A DNA stretch of 64,000 nucleotides, from contig NZ_QFVR01000001.1 of NCBI RefSeq assembly GCF_003143975.1, positions 124,001 through 188,000 on the forward strand, given 5' to 3'. Position numbers and translations under genes: made by a program. Positions 11,839 through 22,020 of the stretch are shown piece by piece (the first letter of the stretch is position 1; each line of letters begins with the position of its first letter). This DNA is from Kurthia sibirica (GTDB lineage Bacteria > Bacillota > Bacilli > Bacillales_A > Planococcaceae). The notes beneath the pieces were generated by a model. That model did not search any database, was not told where the DNA came from, and worked only from the letters and a program-made list of their open reading frames with translations.

Positions 11839-12663
11839 ATGATTTATGAACAATTAATTACTGTTTTTTTAGGCATACATAAAGATATACTTGTGGCTGG
11901 AGTGGAAGGTTCTGGAGCAGTTTCAAAACAAGACGCATATTCAGATTTAGATATTACTTTTTTAACGACAGATTGTGAAAAATACTTGCGAGATGACAAG
12001 TGGCTCGATTATTTTGGTGTGCGTATGATCATGCAAAAACCGGGACCGATTGATTTGATAAATGGCCATCAAATTCATCCGTTTTTAATGGTATTTAAAG
12101 ATGGAGGACGAATCGACTTAAAGGTGGGAAGTGTGGATGCATTAGACGCTTATTTACAATGGGAGTCGTCCATTCAAATTATTCATGATGTGCATCAGTT
12201 AGTTTTAGATGCACCGACACCTACCGAAGAAAGCTTTTATATTCAACAACCTAGCGAACAACAGTTTACTGCATGTGTCAATGAATTTTTCTGGCTCGCT
12301 CCCTATGTATTGAAAGGTATTGTGAGAAAGCAATTCATGTATGTGGCAAAGCACTTACAATGGATGCGTGAGGAACTGATTCAAATCATTAGTTGGTCCA
12401 TCGGAGAAGCAAATCACTACGCGGTGAATTTAGGCAATGCAGAAAAGTATTTGGAAGACTATATGAACAGTCGTGATTGGAATATGTTGACAATGACGTA
12501 TCGTATGAGCAATTATGATGAACAACAAGAAAGTTTGTTATTGCTGCTTGAGTTATTCGATCGTTATGCACCCAAATTAGCGGTGCGACTAGATTATCGA
12601 TATGCTCATGAAGATGGTGTGCAAGTTATCAATTATATTTCTACAAAAATTGAAGCAATTTAA
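11839..12663 (+). CDS. AadK-like aminoglycoside 6-adenylyltransferase family protein
   Basis: A 274-residue protein of the streptomycin 6-adenylyltransferase family (PF04439; B. subtilis AadK is about 284 residues). The nucleotidyltransferase core shows EGSG (23-26) and the DxD metal pair D36/D38 in YSDLDITF. GGRIDLKVG with D93 probably supplies the third carboxylate. WLDYFGVRMIMQKP and NEFFWLAPYVLKG match AadK-type blocks. The GSG motif replaces the usual GSR, so enzyme activity and substrate are uncertain. The start at 11839 has AAAGGGG upstream; a longer opening would run through the preceding terminator. It may be an intrinsic resistance gene or a housekeeping relative. Confidence 0.8.
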   Translation: MIYEQLITVFLGIHKDILVAGVEGSGAVSKQDAYSDLDITFLTTDCEKYLRDDKWLDYFGVRMIMQKPGPIDLINGHQIHPFLMVFKDGGRIDLKVGSVDALDAYLQWESSIQIIHDVHQLVLDAPTPTEESFYIQQPSEQQFTACVNEFFWLAPYVLKGIVRKQFMYVAKHLQWMREELIQIISWSIGEANHYAVNLGNAEKYLEDYMNSRDWNMLTMTYRMSNYDEQQESLLLLLELFDRYAPKLAVRLDYRYAHEDGVQVINYISTKIEAI

Positions 12664-12757
12664 CGATAAAATCATATAAACCTTGGTCAAAATTAACAGG
12701 AATACCGCGTTTATATATGCGATAAGAGGCTAGAAACCGATCATCTAATCTATACAA

Positions 12758-12808
12758 ATGCAAAACAAAAAGGAAATTACCTTAGGTAATTTCCTTTTTG
12801 TTTTGCAT
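12758..12808. terminator. Bidirectional terminator, 24-bp perfect stem
   Basis: Positions 12758-12781 are perfectly complementary to 12785-12808 around a 3-nt loop. A and T runs inside the stem let it work both ways. It lies between the convergent AadK-like gene and rqcH. Confidence 0.92.
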
Positions 12809-12848
12809 CGGCTACCTATGTGGTAAAGCCTCTTTGTTAAGAGTGGAC

Positions 12849-14543
12849 TTATGTTTTTTGCAGTTTCATCACAAGATCCTCATCTGGTGTCACAAAGACT
12901 GTTTTCTGTTCAAAATAGATGACGAAACCAGGTTTTGCTCCACTCGGTTTCTTGACATGTTTTGCGAGTGTGTAGTCGACGGGAACAGAGGATGAATCAC
13001 GTGCCTTACTATAGTATGCCGATAATGTTGCTGCTTCTAAAATGGTTTGTTCATCCGGATCATCTGAATGAATGACGACATGTGAACCTGGAATATCCTT
13101 TGTATGCAACCAGGTTTCCCATTTACGAGCGATTTTAAAAGTAAGGAAATCATTTTGTTTATTATTTTTACCGACAGATATAGCAATCCCAGTTGAAGAA
13201 ACGTAATGCTCTGGGGTTGGTTTAGTTGGTTTTTTACGACGTTTTGATTTTTTTAAACGCATATAACCTTGCTCAGCTAACTCTTCACGGATTTCTTCAA
13301 TATCTGCAGGTGATGCCTGTTCAACCTGTTGATGTAACATATCAAAGTATTGTAAATCATCTTCAGTTATTTGAATTTGTTCCTCCACTTTAATAAGTGC
13401 ATTTTTAAACTTATTGTATTTTGAATAATAGCTTTGCGCATTTTCGATAGGTGTTTTACGTTCGCTCAAAGGGATTGTTATTTTTTCACCTGTTTCACTG
13501 TAATAGTTATCCACAGTAACAGAAGATGCCCCTTTTTCAAAATTATATAGATTAGCCATTAATAACTCACCTTTTAGTTGATATTCTTCAAGGTTTTGAG
13601 CGCGTTTTAAATCTTGGCCGAGTTTTTTTAGTTTTAACTTTAATTTGTTGGTCTCACCTTGTAGCCAACTTTCTAAGTCGCCGGCTTGTTGTTTGACACG
13701 GTCACGTTCTGCACGTGCAAAAAATACGCGATCAAGCAATAAACTTAAATTATCATAAATCGTTTTCTTCTCATCATAGCTATGCAAATCAATTGGAGAG
13801 AAAATAATTTTCCGCCCTTTTTCTATATAGGTTGGCTGTGTTCCACCTGTCAAGAATTCAGCGATAAATTGTTTGAAAATATGTGCAGCATTGACTTTTT
13901 GCTCTGTTGCTCTGGTAAGTAGTTCTGTCGCATGTAATGGTGAAAAGCCGATGAAATGATTCATAATATCTTGTGAATCACGCATGTCATTAAAAAACAA
14001 TTGAAGTTCTTCATCGCTTACGGTAATAGGATTTAGTTTATCCTGTTTAGGTGGAGATACATAAAGTGAACCAGGTAGAACGGTTCTATAACTATTTACG
14101 GCGGGGGACAAATGTTTAAGACTGTCGACAATTTTTTTTGTCGCATCATCAACCATGATTAAATTACTATGTCTTCCCATTATTTCGGCATATAAAATAC
14201 GGCGAATTGGATCTCCAATTTCATCTTTACTAGCGATGGCTATTTTAATGATTCGATCGGCATCTAATTGCTCGATTGATTCGATAAAACCACCGTCAAT
14301 ATGTTTACGTAACAAAGAGCAAAACATGGGTGGCTCTTGTGGGTTGTCGATTGTTTGCTCTGTTAAGTGAACGCGTGCATAGTTAGGATTAATGGAGAAT
14401 AGGAGGCGGTGATTAGCACCGTTAGCACGGATTGTCATAATAATCTCCTGAGCATTGGGTTGATGAATCTTACCAATTCTACCTGAAACGAGCTGTTGAA
14501 GCTCCTTTGTCATTGCAATTGTAAATAAACCATCATAAGCCAT
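12849..14543 (-). CDS. rqcH: Ribosome quality control protein RqcH (NFACT family)
   Basis: Bacterial Rqc2/NEMF homologue, formerly annotated as fibronectin-binding protein FbpA or YloA. It binds obstructed 50S subunits carrying peptidyl-tRNA and directs addition of C-terminal alanine tails. It has 564 residues from the ATG at 14543 with GAGGAA upstream. The NFACT-N domain carries the functionally required Asp-Arg pair (D96-R97 in LDADRI). A coiled coil spans roughly residues 280-430, and a C-terminal NFACT-R domain contains HSDDPDEQTILEAA and AYYSKAR. As in B. subtilis, it lies near the yicC cluster. Confidence 0.95.
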   Translation of the reverse strand: MAYDGLFTIAMTKELQQLVSGRIGKIHQPNAQEIIMTIRANGANHRLLFSINPNYARVHLTEQTIDNPQEPPMFCSLLRKHIDGGFIESIEQLDADRIIKIAIASKDEIGDPIRRILYAEIMGRHSNLIMVDDATKKIVDSLKHLSPAVNSYRTVLPGSLYVSPPKQDKLNPITVSDEELQLFFNDMRDSQDIMNHFIGFSPLHATELLTRATEQKVNAAHIFKQFIAEFLTGGTQPTYIEKGRKIIFSPIDLHSYDEKKTIYDNLSLLLDRVFFARAERDRVKQQAGDLESWLQGETNKLKLKLKKLGQDLKRAQNLEEYQLKGELLMANLYNFEKGASSVTVDNYYSETGEKITIPLSERKTPIENAQSYYSKYNKFKNALIKVEEQIQITEDDLQYFDMLHQQVEQASPADIEEIREELAEQGYMRLKKSKRRKKPTKPTPEHYVSSTGIAISVGKNNKQNDFLTFKIARKWETWLHTKDIPGSHVVIHSDDPDEQTILEAATLSAYYSKARDSSSVPVDYTLAKHVKKPSGAKPGFVIYFEQKTVFVTPDEDLVMKLQKT

Positions 14544-14580
14544 AATTAATTCCTCTTTCAAAAACGTTTTTGTTCTTTCT

Positions 14581-14589
14581 ATTTTAACA
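14581..14589 (-). promoter_or_regulatory. Candidate extended -10 promoter of rqcH
   Basis: On the minus strand TG-T-TAAAAT (14589 down to 14581) lies about 40 bp before the rqcH ATG. No clear -35 is seen. A perfect 14-bp palindrome at 14559-14572 lies between it and the ribosome binding site. Confidence 0.45.
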
Positions 14590-15015
14590 TTGATTGTGTA
14601 ATAAAAGCTTTTGAAACAATTAGAAATAATCTTGCTATAACTTTTTTATGCTTCATAAACGAGATATTCAATAGACGCAATTAAAGAAACATTAGCGATC
14701 TATTCTTGCTTTACAGCACATTATAATCGTAAGAAATAGGTTATTTATTTTTTGCTAGCAGATTAATGCACCAAACTAAAGATGTAAAAGTATGGCCTAC
14801 AAAAAAATAGAATTAGAAAATCGCTAGGTAAAATGAAATAATTTTTTGTGAGGGGGTAAATGATAAAAGAAATAGCCTTCGAGAAGTAAAAAAATTCGCG
14901 TAGTAAAAGTAAGAGAGAGGTCGCTACTAGCATGTATTTTCGTATATATTAGCTGAAGAAAAGTATGAAAAAAACAATTCATCGATAAATGAACGAGCCA
15001 AAGGAAATCTTCATA
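14590..15015. other. AT-rich intergenic stretch between rqcH and yicC
   Basis: About 430 bases between two divergent genes. I see no supportable open frame, hairpin terminator or RNA gene. Short frames are broken and not conserved-looking. It contains the upstream regions of both genes. Confidence 0.5.
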
Positions 15016-15024
15016 TGGTATAAT
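15016..15024 (+). promoter_or_regulatory. Extended -10 promoter of yicC
   Basis: TG-G-TATAAT at 15016-15024, about 34 bp before the TTG start. No good -35 is needed for this class. Confidence 0.6.
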
Positions 15025-15057
15025 TAATCTATTATGCAAAGAAGGATGTGACTGACC

Positions 15058-15925
15058 TTGGTGCGTAGTATGACTGGTTTTGGTAGGGGTGTCACAACGA
15101 CTGAAAATTTCCAGCTAACGATTGAGATTCGAGCGGTGAATCACCGTTTTTTAGAGGTCTCTTCAAAATTCCCGAAAGAATGGATGGAGGCAGAAGTTTT
15201 AACAAAAAAACTTTTGGCAAAATTATTTTCTCGTGGCAAGTTAGATGTTTCGGTTCATGTGAAGAAAAATGAGCAGTTAGCACAGACGGTTAAAGTGAAT
15301 TGGCCATTAGTGGAGGCGTATAAAGAAGCGAGAACGAAGCTTAGCAGCCGCGTTCCAGTAACGCCAGAGTGGTCGATGCAAGAGCTAATTTCACTTGACG
15401 ATGCGTTAATCGTTGAAGTAGTAGAAATTCCAAGAGAAGAAATATTACGTGCAGTTGAAGAAGCAGTTACACAAGCAGCAGTCAATTTGATTGATATGAG
15501 AGTACGTGAAGGTCAGGAATTGTATGAAGTAGTGATAGGTTTTAAAATGGAGTTAGAGCAGCAAATAGCAATAATTCACAGCGTTTCACAACAGGCAGTT
15601 GAAAAGTATCGTGACAAGCTCCTGCAAAGAATGCAGGATATTTCTTCTATTGAAGAATTGGAAGGCCGTGTTATTACGGAAGTTGCATTGTTTGCGGAAA
15701 GAGCGGATATTGCAGAGGAGCTAGATCGTCTAGCGAGTCACTTTAGTCAGCTAGATGAAACGATGGGTGATGAGCAGTCCATTGGTAGAAAATTAGATTT
15801 TTTATTGCAGGAAATTCATCGCGAAATAAATACAATTGGTTCGAAAAATCAATCGTCAGTTGCATCGATAGCTGTTATTCATGCAAAATCAGTGCTTGAA
15901 AAAATGCGAGAACAGATTCAAAATA

Positions 15926-15933
<8 letters not shown>
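15058..15933 (+). CDS. yicC: YicC/YloC family endoribonuclease
   Basis: A 291-residue YicC-type protein, same length as B. subtilis YloC. The N-terminus has the family signature RSMTGFGRG and AVNHRFLEVSSKFP. The C-terminal DUF1732 half contains EVALFAERADIAEELDRLASH and GRKLDFLLQEIHREINTIGSK. Family members are recently described endoribonucleases acting in RNA decay; the exact role here is inferred. The TTG at 15058 is preferred over the adjacent GTG because AAGGATGTGA sits at the right distance. Confidence 0.93.
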
Positions 15934-16601
<668 letters not shown>

Positions 16602-16608
16602 TCTAACT

Positions 16609-16833
16609 ATGTTATATCCATCAGTTGATGCATTAAAAGTGAAAATCGATTCAAAATATTCTTTAGTGAGCCTTGCATCTAAACGTGCACGTGCTATGCA
16701 AGAAGGTAGCTCAGAGCGCCTTTCTTCTTACGTTTCTCATAAAAACGTTGGGAAAGCTCTTGAAGAAGTAGCTGCAGGCGTTTTAATTCAAGAAAAACAA
16801 GACGAATCAGCTATTTACGAAGACGAAGTTTAA
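16609..16833 (+). CDS. rpoZ: RNA polymerase omega subunit
   Basis: A 74-residue protein with the omega N-terminal pattern YPSVDALKVKIDSKYSLVSLASKRARAM and the conserved KNVGKALEEVAAG helix. It assists assembly of the beta-prime subunit. It follows gmk by 7 bases, as in other Firmicutes. An acidic tail ends the protein. Confidence 0.96.
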   Translation: MLYPSVDALKVKIDSKYSLVSLASKRARAMQEGSSERLSSYVSHKNVGKALEEVAAGVLIQEKQDESAIYEDEV

Positions 16834-16849
16834 TTTTCGGAATCGACGG

Positions 16850-16879
16850 AGCTCCCAAAGAATTTTTTCTTTGGGAGCT
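16850..16879 (+). terminator. Hairpin after rpoZ, weak terminator or attenuator
   Basis: A perfect 13-bp stem (16850-16862 with 16867-16879) with a T4 loop. It is followed by TATTGTATATA rather than a solid T run, so termination may be partial and coaBC may still be read through. Confidence 0.6.
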
Positions 16880-16944
16880 TATTGTATATATAAATGACTA
16901 AGTCATACGAAACAAGCTGCTTTTATTGAGGAGGAAGAGGAAGT

Positions 16945-18150
16945 ATGTTAGCAAATAAAAATATTTTACTTTGTGTTACTGGTGGGATTGCTGTTTATAA
17001 GGCGGTTGCTCTTGTGAGTAAGCTGTCCCAAGCAGGTGCCCATGTAAAGGTAATGATGACGGATTCTGCTATGGAGTTTGTCCAGCCATTAAGCTTTCAA
17101 GTAATGAGTAAAAATGATGTATTTTATAATACTTTTGATGAGAAAAAATCACAAGTAATTGCGCATATCGACTTAGCTGATTGGGCAGATCTTGTGATCG
17201 TTGCACCAGCTACAGCGAATGTTATTGGTAAATTGGCAAATGGCATTGCAGATAATATGATTACGACAACATTATTAGCGACGACGGCACCTGTATGGAT
17301 TGCGCCGGCAATGAATGTGCATATGTACGATCATCCGGCAGTCATGCGCAACATTGCACAGCTCGCTGTAGATGGTTATCAGTTTATTGAACCATCAGAG
17401 GGATTTTTGGCATGTGGTTATGTCGGCAAGGGGCGACTAGAAGAACCGGAAAAAATTACTGCATTAGCATCTGCTTTTTTTGAACCACAAACGCTACCAT
17501 TAAAAGGGAAAAAAGTACTTGTATCTGCTGGTCCTACGCGTGAAAGAATTGATCCAGTACGTTATTTGACGAATTTTTCTTCCGGAAAAATGGGCTATGC
17601 GATGGCGATTGCAGCAAGAGATTTAGGGGCAACGGTGACGCTTGTATCGGGGCCAGTAGATTTACCAAAACCTACTGGTATGACGGTCATAGACGTAGAA
17701 AGTGCACAAGAAATGTATGAAGTAATCATGGATAAATATGATGATCTCGATATAGCTATTAAAACGGCTGCGGTGGCAGATTATCGTCCTAAAAATTTAC
17801 AACAACAAAAAATGAAAAAACAACAAGGCGATTCTACGATGGAACTGGAACGTACGACAGATATTTTAAAAGCCTTAGGCGACAAGAAAACGCATCAATT
17901 ACTAATCGGCTTTGCTGCAGAAACCAATGATGTAATTCATTATGCACAAGGTAAGTTACAGAAGAAAAATGCAGATTATATCGTGGCAAATGATGTGTCA
18001 AAAACAGATCGTGGCTTTGGGGCGGATATCAATACGGTTGTGTTAGTTGGTAAGGACAATTTCCAACAGAGTTTCCCATCTATGGCAAAGGAAAAATTAG
18101 CGAAAAACCTGCTTGAAGTTATTTTGAAAAAAGAAGGACAATGGCAATGA
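16945..18150 (+). CDS. coaBC: Phosphopantothenoylcysteine synthetase/decarboxylase
   Basis: Bifunctional enzyme of CoA synthesis, 401 residues. The N-terminal flavin-dependent decarboxylase (CoaC) shows VTGGIAVYKA, PAMNVHMY and the substrate-loop ACGYVGKGRL. The C-terminal CTP-dependent ligase (CoaB) begins near residue 190 with KKVLVSAGPTRERIDPVRYLTNFSSG and has IGFAAET. The ATG is preceded by GAGGAGGAAGAGG. Its TGA overlaps the preferred priA ATG. Confidence 0.97.
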   Translation: MLANKNILLCVTGGIAVYKAVALVSKLSQAGAHVKVMMTDSAMEFVQPLSFQVMSKNDVFYNTFDEKKSQVIAHIDLADWADLVIVAPATANVIGKLANGIADNMITTTLLATTAPVWIAPAMNVHMYDHPAVMRNIAQLAVDGYQFIEPSEGFLACGYVGKGRLEEPEKITALASAFFEPQTLPLKGKKVLVSAGPTRERIDPVRYLTNFSSGKMGYAMAIAARDLGATVTLVSGPVDLPKPTGMTVIDVESAQEMYEVIMDKYDDLDIAIKTAAVADYRPKNLQQQKMKKQQGDSTMELERTTDILKALGDKKTHQLLIGFAAETNDVIHYAQGKLQKKNADYIVANDVSKTDRGFGADINTVVLVGKDNFQQSFPSMAKEKLAKNLLEVILKKEGQWQ

Positions 18151-20555
18151 TTGCACAAGTCATCGTAGATGTATCAGCATACCCTGTTGATCGTCCGTTT
18201 GACTACAGAGTGCCACATCAAATGCATGACTTAATCGAAGCAGGTAGTCGTGTAAAAGTGCCATTCGGTCATCGTGATGTCCTTGGTTTCATTGTTGGGT
18301 TAAGCGATGAGACGGATGTACCGGTGAATAAAATCAAAGAAGTATCAAAATTAGTAGATATAGAACCAGTACTCACGACAGAAATGCTCGAAATGGCAAA
18401 ATGGATGACGCATAAAACACTCTGTTATGAAATCGATGCATTACAAGTAATGCTACCAGCAGCATTACGTGCAAAATATGAAAAAACGGTTCATATTTTA
18501 GTTAGTAGTGCAGACTTGGAACCACAACTTGCCACTATTTTTGGTGATAAGAAAGCCATACCTTATCGTAAGTTTGAGCAAGCGGACGTTCTACTTGATT
18601 TAAAACGTGCAGTTAAAGCGCAACAGCTACAAATTATTACGGTAGTGAAACAACAAGGTGCGATTAAATCTATAAGAAAATTTGTGGTGTCTAGTGACGA
18701 GCAATTTCTCAATCAGCAACTCGATGCCTTATCAAATAGAGCGCGTAAACAAAAACAAGCGATTGAATGGATGAAGCAACATATCGGTGAACGCTTTTTA
18801 CCACAAGAATTAATAGATGATCATGGTATTTCAGCATCTGTACAAAAAGCAATCGTTGATTTAGGTGTCGCAACTTTTGTTGAAGAGGAGCTTTATCGTG
18901 ATCCATTTTCACATGATGTTCAAAAATCATTGCCATTAGCATTAACAGATGAACAACAAGAGGCATTGCAAGCGATTGAAAATTCGATGAATCATGACGT
19001 CGCAACAACATTTTTACTGCATGGAATCACTGGTAGTGGCAAAACAGAAGTCTATTTACAAGCGATTAGCAATGCACTTGCAAAAGGAAAGGAATCGATT
19101 GTACTTGTTCCTGAAATTGCTTTAACACCTCAGATGACTGAACGTTTTAGGGCACGTTTTGGCGAATTGGTGGCTGTTATGCATAGCGGTCTATCACAGG
19201 GGGAAAAATACGATGAATGGCGTAAAATCCAACGTGGGGAAGTAAAAGTAGTCGTCGGAGCGCGTTCTGCTATTTTTGCACCATTTACGAATGTTGGATT
19301 GCTCATATTAGACGAGGAGCATGAATCGACGTATAAGCAGGAAGATACGCCACGTTATCATGCGAGGGATGTTGCTATTTGGCGTGGACGTTATTATAAT
19401 TGCCCCGTCATATTAGGCAGTGCAACGCCAGCATTAGAATCGTATGCACGTGCTAAAAAGAGAGTATATGAACTGCTCACCTTAAATAATCGTGCAAAAA
19501 ATCAAGTATTACCGAGCGTTGAAATAGTAGATATGCGTGATGAGCTTCATGAGGGGAATCGTTCGATGTTTTCAAGGTCTTTGGCAGAGGCAATACGTCA
19601 AAGATTAAAGCGTAAAGAACAGATGGTATTGTTTTTAAATAGACGAGGGTTTTCGTCCTTTGTCCTCTGTCGAGATTGTGGAACAGTCGTTCAATGTAAA
19701 AACTGCGATATTTCATTAACTTATCATCGCAATACAGAAAAACTAAAATGTCATTACTGTGGTTACGAAGAACATGTTCCAGAGCAATGTCCGCAATGTC
19801 AAAGTGAACATATACGTTTCTTTGGAACTGGCACACAAAAAATCGAGAGTGAAATTTATAAGGTTTTCCCAGAAGCACGTGTAATTAGAATGGATGTTGA
19901 TACGACAAGGCAAAAGGGAGCCCATGAAAGATTACTCACCGATTTTGGCGAAGGAAAAGCAGATATATTACTTGGTACACAAATGATTGCTAAAGGTTTA
20001 GATTTTCCTAATATTACTTTAGTTGGTGTCATGAGTGCAGATACGTCGTTGAATCTACCTGATTTTAGGGCGGCAGAACGAACATATCAGCTGCTGACAC
20101 AAGTTAGTGGGCGTGCAGGGCGTCATGATTTACCTGGTGAGGTCGTTATTCAAACCTATACACCTGAACATTATGCGATTGAGATGGCAAAGGATCAAAT
20201 TTTTGAGCCGTTTTTTGAACGAGAAATGACAATGCGTCGTCGTTCCTCCTATCCACCCTACTATTTTGTTGTTGTCATTCAAGTAACCCACGAAGATGTT
20301 ATGAAATGTGCGGAGTATGCTACGATGGCTAGTGACTTTGTCCGAATGAATTTATCGCAACAAGTGCAGATTATTGGACCAACTGCGTCATCAATTAGTC
20401 GCATCCAAAATAGATATCGCTATCAATGTTTGATAAAATATAAAAGAGAACCTCAATTAAATGATGTTTTGAAACAATTAATCAAACTTTACAGAACAGA
20501 CTGGATTAAAAAAGGCGTGTTAATGACCGTTGATTTGGATCCATCGACCATTTAA
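18147..20555 (+). CDS. priA: Primosomal protein N' (replication restart helicase)
   Basis: A 3'-5' superfamily 2 helicase that reloads the replisome at abandoned forks. It has 802 residues from the ATG at 18147. An ATG six bases earlier is too close to the AAGGA site. An N-terminal 3'-DNA-end-binding domain precedes Walker A GITGSGKTE (near residue 292) and the LDEEHE box. A zinc module with paired cysteines follows (CRDCG, CKNC, CHYCG, CPQC), then the C-terminal helicase lobe with QMIAKGLDFPN and QVSGRAGR. It overlaps coaBC by 4 bases. Confidence 0.97.
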   Translation: MIAQVIVDVSAYPVDRPFDYRVPHQMHDLIEAGSRVKVPFGHRDVLGFIVGLSDETDVPVNKIKEVSKLVDIEPVLTTEMLEMAKWMTHKTLCYEIDALQVMLPAALRAKYEKTVHILVSSADLEPQLATIFGDKKAIPYRKFEQADVLLDLKRAVKAQQLQIITVVKQQGAIKSIRKFVVSSDEQFLNQQLDALSNRARKQKQAIEWMKQHIGERFLPQELIDDHGISASVQKAIVDLGVATFVEEELYRDPFSHDVQKSLPLALTDEQQEALQAIENSMNHDVATTFLLHGITGSGKTEVYLQAISNALAKGKESIVLVPEIALTPQMTERFRARFGELVAVMHSGLSQGEKYDEWRKIQRGEVKVVVGARSAIFAPFTNVGLLILDEEHESTYKQEDTPRYHARDVAIWRGRYYNCPVILGSATPALESYARAKKRVYELLTLNNRAKNQVLPSVEIVDMRDELHEGNRSMFSRSLAEAIRQRLKRKEQMVLFLNRRGFSSFVLCRDCGTVVQCKNCDISLTYHRNTEKLKCHYCGYEEHVPEQCPQCQSEHIRFFGTGTQKIESEIYKVFPEARVIRMDVDTTRQKGAHERLLTDFGEGKADILLGTQMIAKGLDFPNITLVGVMSADTSLNLPDFRAAERTYQLLTQVSGRAGRHDLPGEVVIQTYTPEHYAIEMAKDQIFEPFFEREMTMRRRSSYPPYYFVVVIQVTHEDVMKCAEYATMASDFVRMNLSQQVQIIGPTASSISRIQNRYRYQCLIKYKREPQLNDVLKQLIKLYRTDWIKKGVLMTVDLDPSTI

Positions 20556-20576
20556 TTGCATAGAAAAGAGGATATA

Positions 20577-21077
20577 ATGACAGTTTTAAAAATCGTAAAA
20601 AATCCAGCAACCGTATTAACTACGAGTGCAGCTGAAGTGAAGAATTTCGACGAAAAATTAGCAACACTATTAGATGATATGTATGAAACGATGACGGCTT
20701 CTGATGGCGTGGGTATCGCTGCGCCACAAGTAAATGAAAGTATCCGTGCAGCGGTTGTTGAAATTGGTGAAGAGCGTGAAATATTAGAAATTATTAATCC
20801 AACAATTATCGAATATTCCGTCGACACAACAAGTGATATTGAAGGCTGCCTGAGCTTTCCAGATTTATTTGGAGAAGTCGAACGTTCGAATGGAGTGCGC
20901 GTAGAAGCACAGGATCGTGATGGTAATTTATTTGAAATTGAAGCATATGATTATGATGCGCGCGTTTTACAGCATGAAATCGACCATTTAAATGGCGTAT
21001 TATTTGATTCTAAAATGAGTCGTATTGTATCGGCAGAAGAAATTGCTGAAATGTATGCAGAGGAGGAAGAACAATAA
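20577..21077 (+). CDS. def: Peptide deformylase, type 1
   Basis: Metalloenzyme removing the N-formyl group from new proteins. It has 166 residues from the ATG at 20577 with AAAAGAGG upstream. All three motifs are present: GVGIAAPQ (44-51), EGCLS with Cys91, and HEIDH with His133, Glu134 and His137. It is followed one base later by fmt, giving the usual def-fmt pair. Confidence 0.97.
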   Translation: MTVLKIVKNPATVLTTSAAEVKNFDEKLATLLDDMYETMTASDGVGIAAPQVNESIRAAVVEIGEEREILEIINPTIIEYSVDTTSDIEGCLSFPDLFGEVERSNGVRVEAQDRDGNLFEIEAYDYDARVLQHEIDHLNGVLFDSKMSRIVSAEEIAEMYAEEEEQ

Positions 21078-21078
21078 T

Positions 21079-22020
21079 ATGACATCTATCGTATTTATGG
21101 GAACACCTGCTTTTTCCGTGCCTATTTTACACATGTTACATGAAGAAGGGTATGATATTAAAGCCGTCGTAACACAGCCGGATCGTCCAGTCGGTCGTAA
21201 ACGAGTATTAACACCACCACCAGTTAAAGCTGCGGCACTTGAATTAGGATTACCGGTCATTCAACCTGAAAAATTACGTGGTTCACAGGAACTACAAGAA
21301 ATTATTGCATTGCAGGCAGATATTTTAATTACAGCAGCCTTCGGTCAAATATTACCAAAAGAGTTATTGGATGCACCTAGATTGGGTTGTATTAATGTTC
21401 ATGCGTCTATGCTTCCGAAATATCGAGGTGGCGCACCGATTCACCAAGCATTATTAGATGATGAAGCGGAAACAGGTGTAACAATCATGTATATGGCAGT
21501 CAAATTGGATGCTGGTGATATTATTTCACAGCAAGCGATTGCGATAGAAGATCATCACACAACGGGTCAACTCTTTGAAGAACTAAGCATTGTAGGACGA
21601 GACTTATTGAAAAAAACATTACCAACAATTATTGATGGGACGAACGACCGTATTGTTCAAGATGAACAACAAGTTACGTTTGCTTCCAATATTTCACGTG
21701 ATCAAGAACGTATCGATTGGACACAATCTGCACGTACAATCTTCAATCAAGTTCGCGGTTTAAACTCTTGGCCAGTTGCATATACAATATTGCATGATGA
21801 AACAGTGAAGATTTGGGATACACGTGTTTCCGATAAGACAAGTGATGCAAAACCAGGCACGGTGATTTTTAAAGATAAAAAATTCTTCACAGTAGCTACT
21901 GGCAATAACGAAGCACTTGATATACTTGAATTGCAACCCGCAGGTAAAAAGGCGATGCCAGCAATTAATTACTTAAACGGCGTAGGTTCTAAATTACAGA
22001 TTGGGGATCAATTTGAATGA
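21079..22020 (+). CDS. fmt: Methionyl-tRNA formyltransferase
   Basis: Formylates initiator Met-tRNA with 10-formyl-THF. It has 313 residues from the ATG at 21079 (MTSIVFMGTPAFSVP), preceded by GAGGAGGAAG. INVHASMLPKYRGGAPI carries the catalytic Asn/His, and LDAGDI carries the Asp. The C-terminal tRNA-binding domain contains QVRGLNSWP. It overlaps rsmB by 4 bases. Confidence 0.97.
   Translation: MTSIVFMGTPAFSVPILHMLHEEGYDIKAVVTQPDRPVGRKRVLTPPPVKAAALELGLPVIQPEKLRGSQELQEIIALQADILITAAFGQILPKELLDAPRLGCINVHASMLPKYRGGAPIHQALLDDEAETGVTIMYMAVKLDAGDIISQQAIAIEDHHTTGQLFEELSIVGRDLLKKTLPTIIDGTNDRIVQDEQQVTFASNISRDQERIDWTQSARTIFNQVRGLNSWPVAYTILHDETVKIWDTRVSDKTSDAKPGTVIFKDKKFFTVATGNNEALDILELQPAGKKAMPAINYLNGVGSKLQIGDQFE

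Noticed and set aside
12849-14543. Fibronectin-binding adhesin
   Set aside because: The FbpA name is historical; domain order and the DR motif identify the cytosolic RqcH protein with no signal peptide.
14700-14800. Possible transposase-like HYNRKK string in the rqcH-yicC gap
   Set aside because: Only a few residues match and the frame is broken at once by stops; too short to separate from chance.
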